The notes beneath the pieces are model-generated. The model saw only the letters and a list, made by a program, of their open reading frames with translations, made no database searches and was not told where the DNA came from. From positions 124,001 through 188,000 of the forward strand of contig JAKCPI010010606.1 in NCBI GenBank assembly GCA_023213315.1: a stretch of 64,000 nt of DNA. Reading direction: 5' to 3'. A program made the translations under genes and the position numbers. Positions 23,775-34,709 of the stretch are shown here, piece by piece. The DNA is from Euborellia annulipes (Eukaryota > Arthropoda > Insecta > Dermaptera > Anisolabididae). The stretch's first letter is position 1, and every line of letters starts with the position of its first letter.

Positions 23775-24580
23775 TTAAATGTTTTTTTTTTTTTCATGTT
23801 TAATAATTTAAAAAATAAAAACATTATATTCTCTCTTAATAATAATATTTTTAATATTAGTATTTACTTTTATTTCTTTTTAAATGAGATATTTAATTAT
23901 TCTTTGCAATTATCAGTGTCGTGATATTAGCAATGAGAAGACATTCCCGTATTCTTTGCATTGTCAGTGAATGCTAATGAAAAGCTCTTGTCATTCTCAT
24001 ATTAAAATATTTCAATTTAATAATTAAATCTTATTATTTACCAGTATATTAAGGTTAGTTTAAAATTATTTTCATATTTGATTATCTTTGCAAAACTTAA
24101 GTGTGTTCGCATCTTATAAATACTCTCAATATATTAATGTATAAATAATAAAAAGTTTCTCCTCCAGGGAGGACTCCTAAAAGAATAAAGTTGAATTCTA
24201 AGAATGCTGCTGGAGAGAGAAAGTAAAGGCAACGTTCTTGAGAATGGCAACACTAATCAACGCCGAATTCTTTTTGATAGGATAGATAGAAGCATAATTA
24301 TAATTTAACTCGGTCCTATTTGTTAGATTGCTTTTCTGAGTCTCAAAGGGAGCTTTCTCTACTCTTATCTAGGCATGGAAAGAAAAATGATTCCGAGTTC
24401 CTATGATAATTATTGAGAGGGGGTTGAGATTGAATGAACTCATCTGAATGTTGATTGAGCCTGTGGTTAAAAGCATTTCCGTTTCGGATCCCTTCTTAAT
24501 ATAGAATTTCCGATGGGAGTGAAATTTGGTTAAGCTTAATCACGGAGATGATTTGGATATGAGGAAAACGTTGGCTGCCT
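23775..24580. other. AT-rich stretch, no gene seen
   Basis: No repeat or exon was recognised. Confidence 0.5.
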
Positions 24581-24589
24581 CTTTTCTTT

Positions 24590-24800
24590 CTCTCGTTTCT
24601 CTTTCTCCTTGGTCTCTCTAATCGAATCATCGGATCGAAATGGTCCCTCACCCCTGGCGGTTTGCCCGTTTCCGGATCCGGGTAATTCCTGTGGGATCGA
24701 CGTCGATCCCTTTGCTGGCCGCAGGCTCCTCTCCTCCTGGACCCCCTTTCCAACTTGTTCTTTCCGTGACTTCGCACGTGACAGCCAAACTTGCCACTTA
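24590..24800 (-). other. GC-richer island, possible exon (not recognised)
   Basis: This island stands out from the AT-rich background and contains a perfect GGGATCGACGTCGATCCC palindrome (24692-24709). Both strands have open frames. On the minus strand one frame is Arg-rich and reaches PDPETGKPPG, after which GTGAGG could act as a splice donor. A second minus-strand frame is Gly/Ala/Lys-rich. None starts at an ATG and I recognise no family. It could be a host exon, a promoter island or a unique remnant. Confidence 0.2.
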
Positions 24801-25267
24801 AATATCTAAATTAGCCCGTTGGGTGTTCTATTGCGTTCCCGGCTTTCTCACGTGCTTATTTTCTATAGGGTTTAACAAATTGCCACTCTTTTCAATATAC
24901 TCTGATTTTATTTAAGGCTTGTAACTTCGCAATTACATTTTGTCCAGGGAACTGTGACTAATGCTCTTACAATCTTGAAAACTTTCTTTGTTCTTATTTA
25001 AATACTAATCAACTTTTGTGGCTCAAAGTCTTAAGGTATTAAACAAACCAAAAACTAAAAAAATCCTTTAATACAATTTTTGTTTTAAATATCTTAAGAG
25101 GAAATAAACAAAAAAAATATTTAAGATAGCAAGTTTACGAGATATGTTTGTGCTTAAGATTGGTGGATGATCATTCTCACTAAACAAGTCATTGAGCGAC
25201 TCACCCATAAACAGAATACATAATAAATATATTGTGCCCTTTTGACAACTCCGGGACAAATGCAATT

Positions 25268-25312
25268 TGAAAGACTGATGATGGGAGAATAAAGTTTTCC
25301 CGAAACGTCTCA
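25268..25312 (+). repeat. Single-arm CTGATGA...GAAACGTC hairpin motif
   Basis: CTGATGA (25275-25281), then T, stem GGGA (25283-25286), a loop, TCCC (25298-25301) and GAAAC (25302-25306). This matches the head motif of the fold-back elements. No inverted second arm was found, so it may be a solo copy. The minus-strand frame at 25068-25406 across it is not recognisable. Confidence 0.6.
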
Positions 25313-25377
25313 GTAATTGTAGTAAAATCGGAGGCTTTGATTTTTGACTGCTCCTGCTCCCTTCCTTGTGTCCTTGT

Positions 25378-25545
25378 CTATAGATTTCGGTACGAAGTAT
25401 CATCATCAGGTCCGCCGAAAATGTGAAATAGCGGACCTAATACTTTGTACCAAAATCGATAGTCCATCATCAAATCCTCTGAAACTGTGAAATAGCCGAC
25501 TTGATGATAGAACTTCGTACCTAAATCGATAATTCAGAGAATGAT
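25378..25545. repeat. Nested dyad-symmetry cluster
   Basis: CTATAGATTTCGGTACGAAG (25378) is inverted at about 25446-25468 (ATACTTTGTACCAAAATCGA). An inner stem AGGTCCGC/GCGGACCT lies at about 25408-25439. A second related unit follows with GAAACTGTGAAATAGC (about 25481) and CTTCGTACCTAAATCGATAA (about 25516). This forms at least two cruciform-capable units in tandem. Function unknown. Confidence 0.7.
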
Positions 25546-25549
25546 TAAT

Positions 25550-27420
25550 TTCCAATTAATTATAATAAATTAACGAAAAATGGAGGGCCTCATCAAGAAT
25601 ATGTAGTTACACTATTTAAGAAAAAAATTGGTATACTCATTACGATATCAACTGCATGCATGAATCGCTAAGTAAACAAATCTATTTGTAAGTATGTCAA
25701 ATTAGGCAAACGTGCTGACCTATTATTAATTTAAGCCAACTGGTTATTTTATGCAATTTTCTTGCAAAAGTTTATCTAAATCTATTGTTCTTATAGGATA
25801 GATACGTATTTCATGCTTTCCTGTTTGCATGTTACCACGCATAGCTTCTCCATTCATGTCAATGTTTAGGAACTGAAAAGGAAAATATTTGCTTAAAATT
25901 ATGAGAGAATAAACTTAAATAAACAACAAAAATAAAAATTGAATTGATAATTAGACGTACATTTTGAAAACTTTTGAGAATCTATAAATATTTATTTACA
26001 AGACAATTTTTAAATTTTTCAAGGAATATTGTATTGTAGGATTTTATATTCAAGGAAATATTATAACAATCAGTGGCGAAGCCCGCCGGCGAGCAGATGT
26101 TTTAAATTTCCCTCTCTGACTCCGCTTCCTCTCTGGCTAATCATAGAGAGAGAGTGGTAAACAGTTACATACATTGGAAGTGAGTGGCTAGCGCTTTATT
26201 CTCTATATAATAATAGTAATGATAAGTAGCAAATACAATTAAAATAATGTATTTGAATATAAAGGTGTTAATGATTACATAAATATATTTCTCAGGTTAT
26301 GCGACGGGCCGGTCCGGGTTACTTCCTCGTCTCTATCGATCGCATCTATTTTTATTCCCACTCTAAACAATAGATATAAAAATTTATATTTCAATATTGA
26401 TCTTCGGAGAATCGTCTTAGGAGATGGTGGGCGAACCAAGTCGCGGCGTAGATAGATCTATTTGCGCCTTATGGCCTTTAGGGTTTTGTGTTTTAGGAAA
26501 GGGTTATTGTGTCAGCGCCATAGTCTTGGTTGGAGAGTGGCTCGTAATGAATATACAGCCGTCGGCGTCCCTTAGGAACCCCGGGATATGCAAGTTAATC
26601 TGATACAGCTAACACTCGAGAGGCATAACACACTCTTCCGGCTTCCACAGCTATATCTATATATTCAATTTGCTAAACTAACCTTATTCCTTGCTCCTAC
26701 TACTCTCGATTCCCTAAACTAATTTGTTTCATTTACGAAAAGAGCCGCTCCCGAAATTTACATTCAACTCCTCCCACCCCCACAACCATCCTTACCGCCC
26801 CTCTCTGCCCTCTCGACCTAAATTATAATGGTCTGATTTAACTTATTAAATTACCAAATTTAACTTCTTAACTTTTTAGTTGTAATTGCTATTATAGGCT
26901 TCCATATGCTGGGGGAGGGGGGCGTGAATAAGAAGAGTGGTCTAAAATTTAGAGATGCATAAAAACTCTTAATGTCGAATGGCTTGTAGTAGGGGGCGGG
27001 AATCTGTTCACGAGAATATGATATGGTAACATGAACATCGTGATATTGACAAAAACTTACGTTTATCTATAATGATGACATATCCATATTAATGATAATT
27101 TGGAGGGAATTATTTTTGGTTTTGTTTTAGGCTCACCTCATTCTCATTAAATATTTTACCTGGTATATTAATATTATTTGTAAATTACAAAAAAAAAAAA
27201 ATGCCTTTTTTTATTGAATAAATTTAATTTCTCACTTTCTTCTTGATACCATGTGACCAGTGACCACGACTGTTGGGCATTATACCCTTCCATTTTGATA
27301 ATTAATTTGTTTAATTCTTGTTGGGTTCTTCTCCCTCATTTGCCATTCAGCTGAGAAAAGAATATATGGTGTGACTGGTCGCATACATTCGATAATTGAA
27401 TGTTGTATTCTGTGCTATTT
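25550..27420. other. Stretch without recognisable genes
   Basis: A CAGTGGCGAAGC word at 26072 resembles a hAT end but has no partner. The interval 26300-26640 is GC-richer (GCGACGGGCCGG at 26300 also occurs at 53425) without a usable frame. A polypyrimidine stretch lies near 26765-26820. Confidence 0.4.
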
Positions 27421-27424
27421 GTTG

Positions 27425-27870
27425 TGGCGACATATATTTAATTTCCGACCGTAGGGTACATTATAAATCAAGATTGGAAATTTATAATTAAAAGAAAATA
27501 TTTATATTGTCTTCGCTTTCTTCTATGAAGTACAAGAGTAAAGTGTGCTTCAAACAATTATGAGGATAAAATGAGAATATACATCTAAAAAATGATTAAT
27601 TTATGAATTTTATTCAAAATCTTAAAAGCGAATTTCTGAAAATCGAAAAAAAAAGTGAAAAAGTACATCAGTAAAATACTAATACTCTTTGATCTATTTC
27701 TTCGAGATTCGTCACAGAGAGGTATCTAATTTAAAAATAAAATTTCCACTGCCTTTGGCTCTTTTGGTTCTTGAGATATTTTATTCACATATTATTTTGC
27801 GGAATCCACTTTTTTGGACCTCAAAACGTGTATTTCCATCAAAATCTCAACATCGAAATTTTATTTAAAC
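27425..27870 (+). repeat. R1 copy lacking both termini
   Basis: Contains the R1 order: ACATATATTTAATTTCCG, CTATGAAGTACAAGAGTAAA, AAAATGAGAATATAC, AAAAAGTACATCAGTAAAAT, and AATCTCAACATCGAA at 27844. It then changes into a solo copy of the TTTAAACTTTC...AGTTGAAACAT leader found in the fold-backs at 45415 and 58864. Confidence 0.75.
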
Positions 27871-28510
27871 TTTCCGGCCGTAGGCTCTAGTTGAAACATA
27901 TGATTTATTATTTGCCTGTGTAATTATTTTCTCGTTTTTACATCAAATTGAAGTAAATTTAATTTTTTTGCTTTTCTAAATGAGGGATGTTTTTATTTTA
28001 TTTTTCTCTAAAAGCAAAGAGGTTCATTTGGGTCATATAATTCAATTTCGAAATGTTTTTTATTTAAATAACAATAAAAAACATTATTTATTTACATAAA
28101 ACTTTTCTTTACTTTTTCAATAGTCTTAAGTGGATGGTGTTTTCAAAAGCTGAATTGATTTTAATAAAAACTTTTTTTTTTCAAGATTACAATTTAAATA
28201 CAAATATTTTTTAATTATTCCGAACAAAAAAGTCATATATAAAAATTTGAATTTATTGACAGTAAAAATTTATTTTTTATTATATATTCAGGATAGCATT
28301 CGAGGAGGCGAAGGAGATTTATGAGACACACCCTAGAAGTGTAAATGCGTGAAACCAAAATTCTCCCTTGACCTTTAGCACTCTCCATTTTAACCATAAG
28401 TTTCTCCTATCTACTCGAGCTTTAGGAAAATCCTCCCTAAATCTGAGATAAACTAAAAGGTAATTTTTTTAAAGGTAGAATTATAGTTAGACATAAACGA
28501 ACGGGAATTA
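27871..28510. other. Leader-type repeat, then AT-rich stretch
   Basis: Bases 27866-27900 match the non-palindromic leader of the fold-backs at 45415 and 58864 (GGCTCTAGTTGAAACAT). Nothing else was recognised. Confidence 0.5.
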
Positions 28511-28523
28511 ATTGATAATTTCT

Positions 28524-28901
28524 AAATAAGAACTTAAATATATAAAATTTAAGATATTATATACATCACGTATGTAAGCCGGGAGAGATATTTATATAAT
28601 TCCAATATTTATTAATTCAAATACCCAAAAAAATGCCACCGGGAATTGAACCACGGATCCATCAATTTGTACTCGATGTGCCCTTACCACTAGACCACAG
28701 CACGGCATTCGGATATATGAATTCACTCAGAAAGAAATTTTATTTATCAGGAGAAATGGACCCAAATTCTGCTCCACAAATGCCGTGCTGTGGTCTAGTG
28801 GTAAGGGCACACCGAGTACAAATTGGTGGATCAGTGGTTCAACTCCCAGCGGCACACCCTTACTTTTATCGGGCATTTGAATTAATAAATATTGGAATTA
28901 T
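28524..28901. mobile_element. Fold-back element E1: tRNA-headed inverted dimer, exact 13-bp TSD
   Basis: Flanked by ATTGATAATTTCT at 28511-28523 and 28902-28914; the bases just outside differ, so the duplication is exactly 13 bp. The left arm reads on the minus strand, the right arm on the plus strand. Both carry a tRNA-like head with an A-box (GTGGTCTAGTGGTAAGG) and a B-box (GTGGTTCAAYTCCC), then a tail TTGAATTAATAAATATTGGA. The left tail is longer (to 28524) and includes ACGTATGTAAGCCGGGAG. The heads face each other across a centre near 28690-28780. The open frame at 28633-28932 just runs through the arms. Interpretation: two SINE copies in head-to-head inversion, inserted in one event. Confidence 0.9.
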
Positions 28902-28920
28902 ATTGATAATTTCTTATTTA

Positions 28921-29531
28921 AACAATAGGTGACATGAGCAGGCAGCCAGGTTATTAGTCTCCAAGAAATAAAACTCTGTTTAGGAAACAGTTTCGGCTTT
29001 AATGAAATATCTCCATCTTCAGTCCCACAATCTAAAGTATGAACTCAAATGACAGAGCCTTGAGAGTTGTCAATTAGTGTGTATTATTATTAGGAACCGA
29101 CCGAATATTCGGTTTCTGTTACGGTTTCGGCCGTAGTTTCGGTTTCGGCCAAAAAGTAGCCGGAATCTGAGTCTGAAAAGATGGGATGAGACTCGCATGC
29201 AAAAAAAAAGTTAAAATAATTTGCAAAAGCTTTATTTCCAATAAAGTTTTTCATTTTCTTTTATAAAAACAATGAAATAATCACACGTAGAAAACGCATG
29301 GGTGGGACTTAATATTGACCCTCACTGTACAAACAATTTATGTATAATAATACACACTTCTCAAGGCTCTGTTATTTGAGTTCATACTCTCGATTATGCG
29401 ACTGAAGATGGCGATATTTCATTAAAGCCGAAACTGTTTCCTAAACAGAGAGTTTTATTTCGTGGAGACTAATAACCTAGCTGCCTGCTCCTGTCACCTA
29501 TTTTTCAAATACAACAGCATTTTAACCATTC
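28921..29531. mobile_element. Fold-back element E2, exact 13-bp TSD, with a nested insert
   Basis: Flanked by AATTTCTTATTTA at 28908-28920 and 29532-29544, exactly 13 bp. The left duplication overlaps the right duplication of E1, so E2 landed at E1's edge. The arms 28921-29085 and 29345-29515 are inverted copies (GCAGGCAGCC, AATAAAACTCTGTTTAGGAA, TTCATACT, AAGGCTCTGT). Each arm has the head CTGAAGAT followed by a GGC..GCC stem and GAAAC (plus strand 29402-29434; minus strand 28990-29022). The centre, 29090-29335, holds other repeats. Confidence 0.9.
29090..29335. mobile_element. Composite insert inside E2: TTTCGG-rich segment and M2 MITE end
   Basis: Bases 29097-29160 are rich in TTTCGG/CCGAAA words like 22632-22700. 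Bases 29236-29331 match the right half of MITE M2 (59205-59417), ending GGACTTAATATTGACCCTCA then CTGTA. The left half of M2 is missing. Boundaries are approximate. Confidence 0.6.
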
Positions 29532-29544
29532 AATTTCTTATTTA

Positions 29545-30470
29545 TAAAATTATTTTTATTTAGTCCAAACAAGTGAAGAATGAATGATGGTTGTTTTAAT
29601 GAAAACATCCAAGCGCTTGTTCTCAGATCCAAATGTTGCTCGCCTCCATCTTGGCTTGTTTTAATAAAAATTTGAATAAAAGATCTCCCGTCAAAAGGGT
29701 GATTTCAGTTAATATTCCTTTTTTAGAGGCAGTTCCGGGGAAATCGGAAGTGACATCGCCTCCACTCTGGTTTCTTTAATAGCATATAAACTTTTTACTC
29801 CTCTTTTCTAGCTTATTTCTCTTTGGAAGTAATAACTCGAGTTTGGATATTAAGTCAAACTATTCGTTAAATTTAAATTGTAAAAAGTTTTATTTTTTTT
29901 TTCTTGTTTGTCATCTAATTGTTTTCATGTGTCTGCTTGCATATCTGTAATTTTAAATGCTTTAAAGGTATTAAATCAAAGTCAAAACCATGAATCTGAG
30001 CCGGCTGTTTCTGACTCATTGACTGATACTGATTGATTGATTGATAGAAATTCCAGGATGTGAGAAACTTAAAATATGTTTTCGAATCAGTCTACGTTTC
30101 ACGATTAACATTTTTCTTTTAAAAGAAGAAAAAAAAAAGAAGAATTTCCTAAATTTTAGTTAATTTGCTCCATCGAGCAACATATATTTTCTTTGATTTA
30201 ACATTATAAAGTAAATAAAAATTATATTTTTATTCACTTGTAAAAAACATTCAAGTGTAAAACAAATGAAATTTATAATTTTAGAATAAAAATATTTAGA
30301 ACATCGTAAAAAAAAATATATCTTAATATCCATTTAGGCTTTTTAAAAATCTTAGGACAAATTCACTCTTTTGCATGGGCGTATCCAGCTCAAAACGGAA
30401 GAGGGGGAGGGGGAGTTTTCTAATATAAATTTTATTATTGTATTAAATGTCAGCCACCCGAACTAGAGAT
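29545..30470. other. AT-rich stretch, no gene seen
   Basis: No bounded element or exon was recognised. Confidence 0.5.
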
Positions 30471-30483
30471 AGCGGATGGCGTC

Positions 30484-30665
30484 CAGGGCCGAATCTAGGG
30501 GGACGGGCAGTGGGTGGCATGTGCCCTGGGCGGCAATTAAATAAAGATTTACTAAAAAAAAAAAAAGGTAAAATGATATGAATTTTGCATGGAAAATTTT
30601 AAGGAGGGGGCGGCAAATTAAATTAAGCCCCCTAAAAAATAAAAAATCTCCTAGTTCCGGCCCTG
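30484..30665. mobile_element. hAT-like MITE, 182 bp
   Basis: A perfect 8-bp target duplication ATGGCGTC lies at 30476-30483 and 30666-30673. The ends are CAGGGCCGAATC and (reversed) CAGGGCCGGAAC. Eight-base duplications with CAGGG ends are characteristic of hAT transposons. There is no coding capacity; the minus-strand open frame across it is chance. Confidence 0.92.
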
Positions 30666-30679
30666 ATGGCGTCACACAT

Positions 30680-32430
30680 AGTTTTTATCCTCCTAAAGGA
30701 TGGCGCGAATTTTTCAGTTTTATTTATATTTTTTGTTTATTTTTATTTCAAGTTTAGAAGAGGGTCAGTTGCCCCCCTTGCCCCTCCTCCTGGATAGTTT
30801 TTATGGAATTTTTTACCTTGTAATTTTTTTATTTATCAAACAGAGGCCTATTAATTATACTGTAATCTCTAGCCACTTAAGAAAGTTTTAAATTTTAAAA
30901 ATTCTGGAGGTGCCCAATTTTCTAAATTCTCTGGGCCACTTAGGATGAAGACTATTTCATTCAGGGATGGACGAAATTCTATTAGGGATGCCTATATTTA
31001 AAAAAAAAAAAAACTGAAAAAAAATTCGATTTTTCTACACTTTTAATTTGCACCACTAAATCACTTACGATTGGGCTGAAAATTTATATTTTAGGTATTT
31101 AATATTTAAGGGAAAATTCAAAATAGGAGCTGATTTAGAGCACATTTTCTATTAAAATTTAATTTTTTCTAGGGGAATCTATCTATTGATGGTATTTTTG
31201 AAATCAGGGCTGCCCAGTAATAGCTCTAAATTTCAAAGTATCAAAAAAAAAAAATGTTGGTTTGTGTAATTACAGATGTTCAAATTTTATAAATAAGAAT
31301 ATACTTTCTTTTATAATTACTATACTTGTTTTTCTTATATTTATTATTTAAAAGTACCGAAATATTCAAATTGAACTCATTTTAAATAATTTTATTTCGC
31401 GAAAAAGTTTTTTTTTTTTTAATATTAATAAATGATATGCATATTATCTTCATAATTAAAAATTTAATGGTTCATAAGTAAAACTTGAAACAAAGTTTCA
31501 TCTTAATTAGTTCTACCATTTTTACGCCATCTGCAAGCAACACACACACACACAGAGAGATAGACATCACTTAATGTTAACACGTTGGGGGAGGGGGTGG
31601 CGTGTTGCCTACAATAACTGTCTGTGTTGAGGGGTGGGAGACACACACACACACTTACTGTAGGCATCGTCCCAATTTTTATAACAATTGATCTATAATT
31701 TATCCCCTCTCTCTGTTTGTTTCAATTTTATTTATATTCATTTGAAATTCAAAAATTATTGACACGCGAGCCATAGTTTTGACAAAATGTTGTTAAAAAT
31801 AAAAAAAAAATAACAAAACCCTTTTCTTTTGAATATACACACAAATTAATCTCGTTTAATTGCCACCAATTTCTGTTATATACGAACATTTGTGATCCCC
31901 TTCATAATCACCATCATCTAAATCATCAATGATTTGTATTACTACATTCAATGATTTTATTTAGGGATTAATTTACCCCCACCTCCTAGCTCTATTGCAA
32001 ATCCTCTAATTGATTTTCTGCCATTTTTATTTGTGTCCAATGCATTAGTTTTATGCGTTTTCGCAGTCCCTCCCCCTTCACCCCCCCCCTGCATGTTTCC
32101 AATCTGAGAGAAGCCAATACCCTTTTTGTTGATTTCGTGAATCATTTTAGGACTCGTTTCTGAAGGTAAACCATTTCTCGTAAAAGGTTTACGACTATAC
32201 ACCCACGACATTTAACTTTGATTTTATGACTTTTGTAGCTCGTTCTCCAAAAAGCTCTTTTAGTTTTGAGACTCTCACTCGAAACTCTCCCAAAAACAAT
32301 ACAATAGATAGAATCTTTCTGTTTATTCTCAAATAAAAAAAAAAAAAACCTTTAATAATTCATCAGTCAATTAAAAAAAAGAGAAAAATATTTTTTTTTC
32401 TTTATAAAAACCTTTTGTGTTTTGTATTAT
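30680..32430. other. Stretch without recognisable genes
   Basis: CA microsatellites at about 31541-31553 and 31641-31652 bracket a G-rich stretch (31585-31640). A C-rich run lies at 32078-32090. Open frames here are short and featureless. Confidence 0.45.
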
Positions 32431-32439
32431 TGTAGGAGT

Positions 32440-33115
32440 TTTTAATTATTTTGTATTAATTATTTATTGGAAATATAAATACTGTACAACGTTTCGACTA
32501 CTTCTTCTGCAATCGTTCTCAAGCACGCTTGCCCCGATTCAAACTAAAGAATATTTACGTGAAGTTAGTAGCATTTTATAATCCATAACGTTACCAACAT
32601 AACATCATCCCCATGAAGTTAGACACCATTATCACAGCAAGTTCTTACTTAAAAATCATGATTGTTACAATAAGTTTTTTAAAAATGATTTTTACTAAGT
32701 TTGTAAAAAATACTATTACTAAATTATTCCATTAATATAATATAATAATCAAACCCTAAACTGTCATAAATATTAAGATTTTATATTAATTGAATAATTT
32801 ACTAATAGTATTTTGTATCATCTTTGTTAAATTTAAAAATTAAAATAAAAACTCATTGTAACAATCATTCTTTTTATGTAAGTACTTAGTATGATTATGA
32901 TGTTTAACTTCATGAGGATAATGCTCTATGTTGCTAAGTTCATTACATATAAAAATGCTACTCATTTCACTTAAGTGTCCCTTAGAGGTTAGATCGTTAA
33001 AGTCGGAGCAAGCGCGACTGCAGAAGAAGTAGTCGAAACGTTATACAGTATTTATATTTTTATTAAATGATTAACACAAAATGTGATTTAATAAATAAAA
33101 ACTCCCATAATACAT
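32440..33115. repeat. Large imperfect inverted duplication, GTCGAAACGTT head
   Basis: The left arm (GTATTATTGTAGGAGTTTTT to about 32640) mirrors the right arm (to AAAACTCCCATAATAC). Shared words include TAAATACTGTACAACGTTTCGACTAC versus GTAGTCGAAACGTTATACAG and the CATCATCCCCATGAAGTTAG stretch. The head is a CTGCAGAAGAAGTAGTCGAAACG segment (33019-33041). It is related to 18640-19085. The central 32690-32870 is itself AT-rich and partly symmetric. The borders show no certain duplication. Confidence 0.7.
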
Positions 33116-33119
33116 TTTT

Positions 33120-33652
33120 TCTATTTTCTCTCAGATAAGAAAATTGTTTAAGTATAAAAATTGTGAAGGAAACTTAATTTTAAAAATTGAAAATAATTTT
33201 CATATAAACTTATTGTATTTAATAAATTTCTAAAATGATTGATTATTAGCTACCCTCTTTTTTTAACGTAACACTCTGAAATCCCGAGTCGCTATTAATA
33301 AAGTAATATTTTGCATTTGCACCTCCATTTTGTTCTCTCTCATGGGGCTAATTTGCGAGCCTCCAGCGGATAATGGACCCGGCTGTTGGTTGACACCTTT
33401 CGGGAAATAAATTTCACTAACACTCTTCAACTGTGATGTGGATTTTACTTTATCTAATGGTGGAATTAATCTCATGCAATTATCTTCATTTATCTTAAAT
33501 ATATCATTATCAATGTAATTTTTTATTTATTCTTCTTTAATCGATTAATGTAAATGCCATCATCAATGAGAAATATAAATTTCTGCTCATTTAATAATAA
33601 GGGTAGTGAGTTATTTCTTTAGATATTTCTCATTCTTTCAAGATTTCCTCAT
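33120..33652. other. AT-rich stretch, no gene seen
   Basis: The minus-strand open frame at 33263-33475 lacks recognisable motifs. Confidence 0.45.
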
Positions 33653-33688
33653 TTATTTTTACTTTCTCTTGCCTATATATGTAATATA

Positions 33689-34218
33689 CGAGGGTAGGTC
33701 AATATATCCGTGACTTTTTGAATGAAACAGAGTTTTTTGATAAAAAATTATTTTATTTTTCAACGTAGTCTCCTTTGAGCACTATACACTTTGTCCAACG
33801 TTTCTCCAATTTTTTTTTTCTTCCAAAAATAAGATTTGTCGAGGACATCAAAATAGGTATTTGTTTGTGAGATTTCATCGTTGAAGTCAAATTTCTTTCC
33901 GCCGAGCCATTTTTTCAGTTTTGGAAACAAGAAATAGTCACTCAGGGCTAAAGACGGAGATTAGGGTGGATGAGGGAGCAATTCGTATTCCAATTCATGG
34001 ATTTTCGCCATGGAAACTGCATGTGTGCACTCTTGCATTGTCTTCTCAAATCACGAGGTAGTATGCTATTAATGGATGTCAAACAAAAACTAAAAGACCC
34101 AGCTGGTTCAAATTTCGACAGAAGTCAGCTGATAGTTGCCTGCTGACAGGAGCAGTGTTGCCATTTCAGTTAAGAGGCGGGAAATTAAAAAAATCATGGA
34201 CTTATTGACCTGCCCTCA
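33689..34218 (-). mobile_element. Mariner element, internally deleted, TA target
   Basis: Flanked by TA at 33687-33688 and 34219-34220. The ends are CGAGGGTAGGTCAATA and, reversed from the right, TGAGGGCAGGTCAATA. At 530 bp it is far shorter than the roughly 1.3 kb of complete mariners. It keeps the C-terminal part of a transposase on the minus strand and has lost the front. It lies inside an R1 copy and is therefore younger than it. Confidence 0.92.
33753..34050 (-). pseudogene. Mariner transposase C-terminal relic
   Basis: Translation of the minus strand gives a mariner-type C-terminus: ELLPHPP, an in-frame stop at 33961-33963, then SPSLALSDYFLFPKLKKWLG, GKKFDFNDEI, and a final LEKRWTKCIVLKGDYVEK ending at a natural stop (33753-33755). 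In mariners the SPDLAPSDY motif supplies the last residue of the catalytic DDD triad. Here that Asp position reads Ser and the preceding Tyr codon is a stop. The first two catalytic Asp and the DNA-binding domain are absent. It cannot make active enzyme. Confidence 0.93.
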
Positions 34219-34709
34219 TATATATAGAAAGAAATAGGTATTTCATTCATGTTCAAAATTCGATGTTGAGATTTTGACGGAAATACAAGTTTTGAGGTCC
34301 CCTGACTCCCGCAAAATGGTCTGTGATTAATTTTTTATTTATTTACTTGATAAAACTCCCAACAGGAGATTCCTAAAATAAAGTATGTAGGAAATGAGTC
34401 ACGAGGTTGAAATTTTATATTTAAGTTAGATACCTCACTGAGGCGCGAAAATATGCTTTTAAATAAAATCGGCCCAAAGAGTACTAGTACTTTACTGATG
34501 TACTTTTTTTCAGTTTTTTTTTTGATTTTCTCAAAATTCGCTCCAATGATTTTGATGAAAATTCATAAATCAATAATTTTTTAGATGCTCTTTAAAATGT
34601 ATATTCTTATTTTTTCGTGAAAATTGTTTGAAGCACACTTTACTCTTGTACTTCATAGAAAAGAGAAGAGAAATAATTGCTTTTTTAATTTAATTTATAA
34701 AATTTACAG

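Larger units (their letters stand above)
33653..34700 (-). repeat. R1 copy, minus strand, split by a mariner element
   Basis: TTTTTACTTTCTCTTGCC (33658) is the R1 terminus. After the mariner insert (33689-34218) the family resumes with AGAAAGAAATAGG, AATTCGATGTTGAGATTTTG (34257), GAGGTCCCCTGA, GTACTAGTACTTTACTGATG (34483) and GTACTTCATAGAAAAGAGAAG near 34650. The 5' hairpin end is missing. Confidence 0.8.

Noticed and set aside
24496..24809. Opposed open frames in the GC island as a gene
   Set aside because: Neither starts at a supported ATG and they overlap on both strands. Arg-rich composition can arise from any GC-rich frame, so it is kept only as a low-confidence possible exon.
28640..28855. 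Functional tRNA genes from the A-box and B-box matches
   Set aside because: The T-stem and anticodon arm do not pair properly, the spacing is off, and the sequences are part of an inverted repeat element.
28633..28932. 99-codon open frame on the plus strand
   Set aside because: It runs through the inverted tRNA-like arms of fold-back E1.
32440..33115. Membership of the 13-bp-duplication group
   Set aside because: The anatomy and GAAACG head fit, but no matching 13-bp flank could be found, so it is listed only as an inverted duplication.
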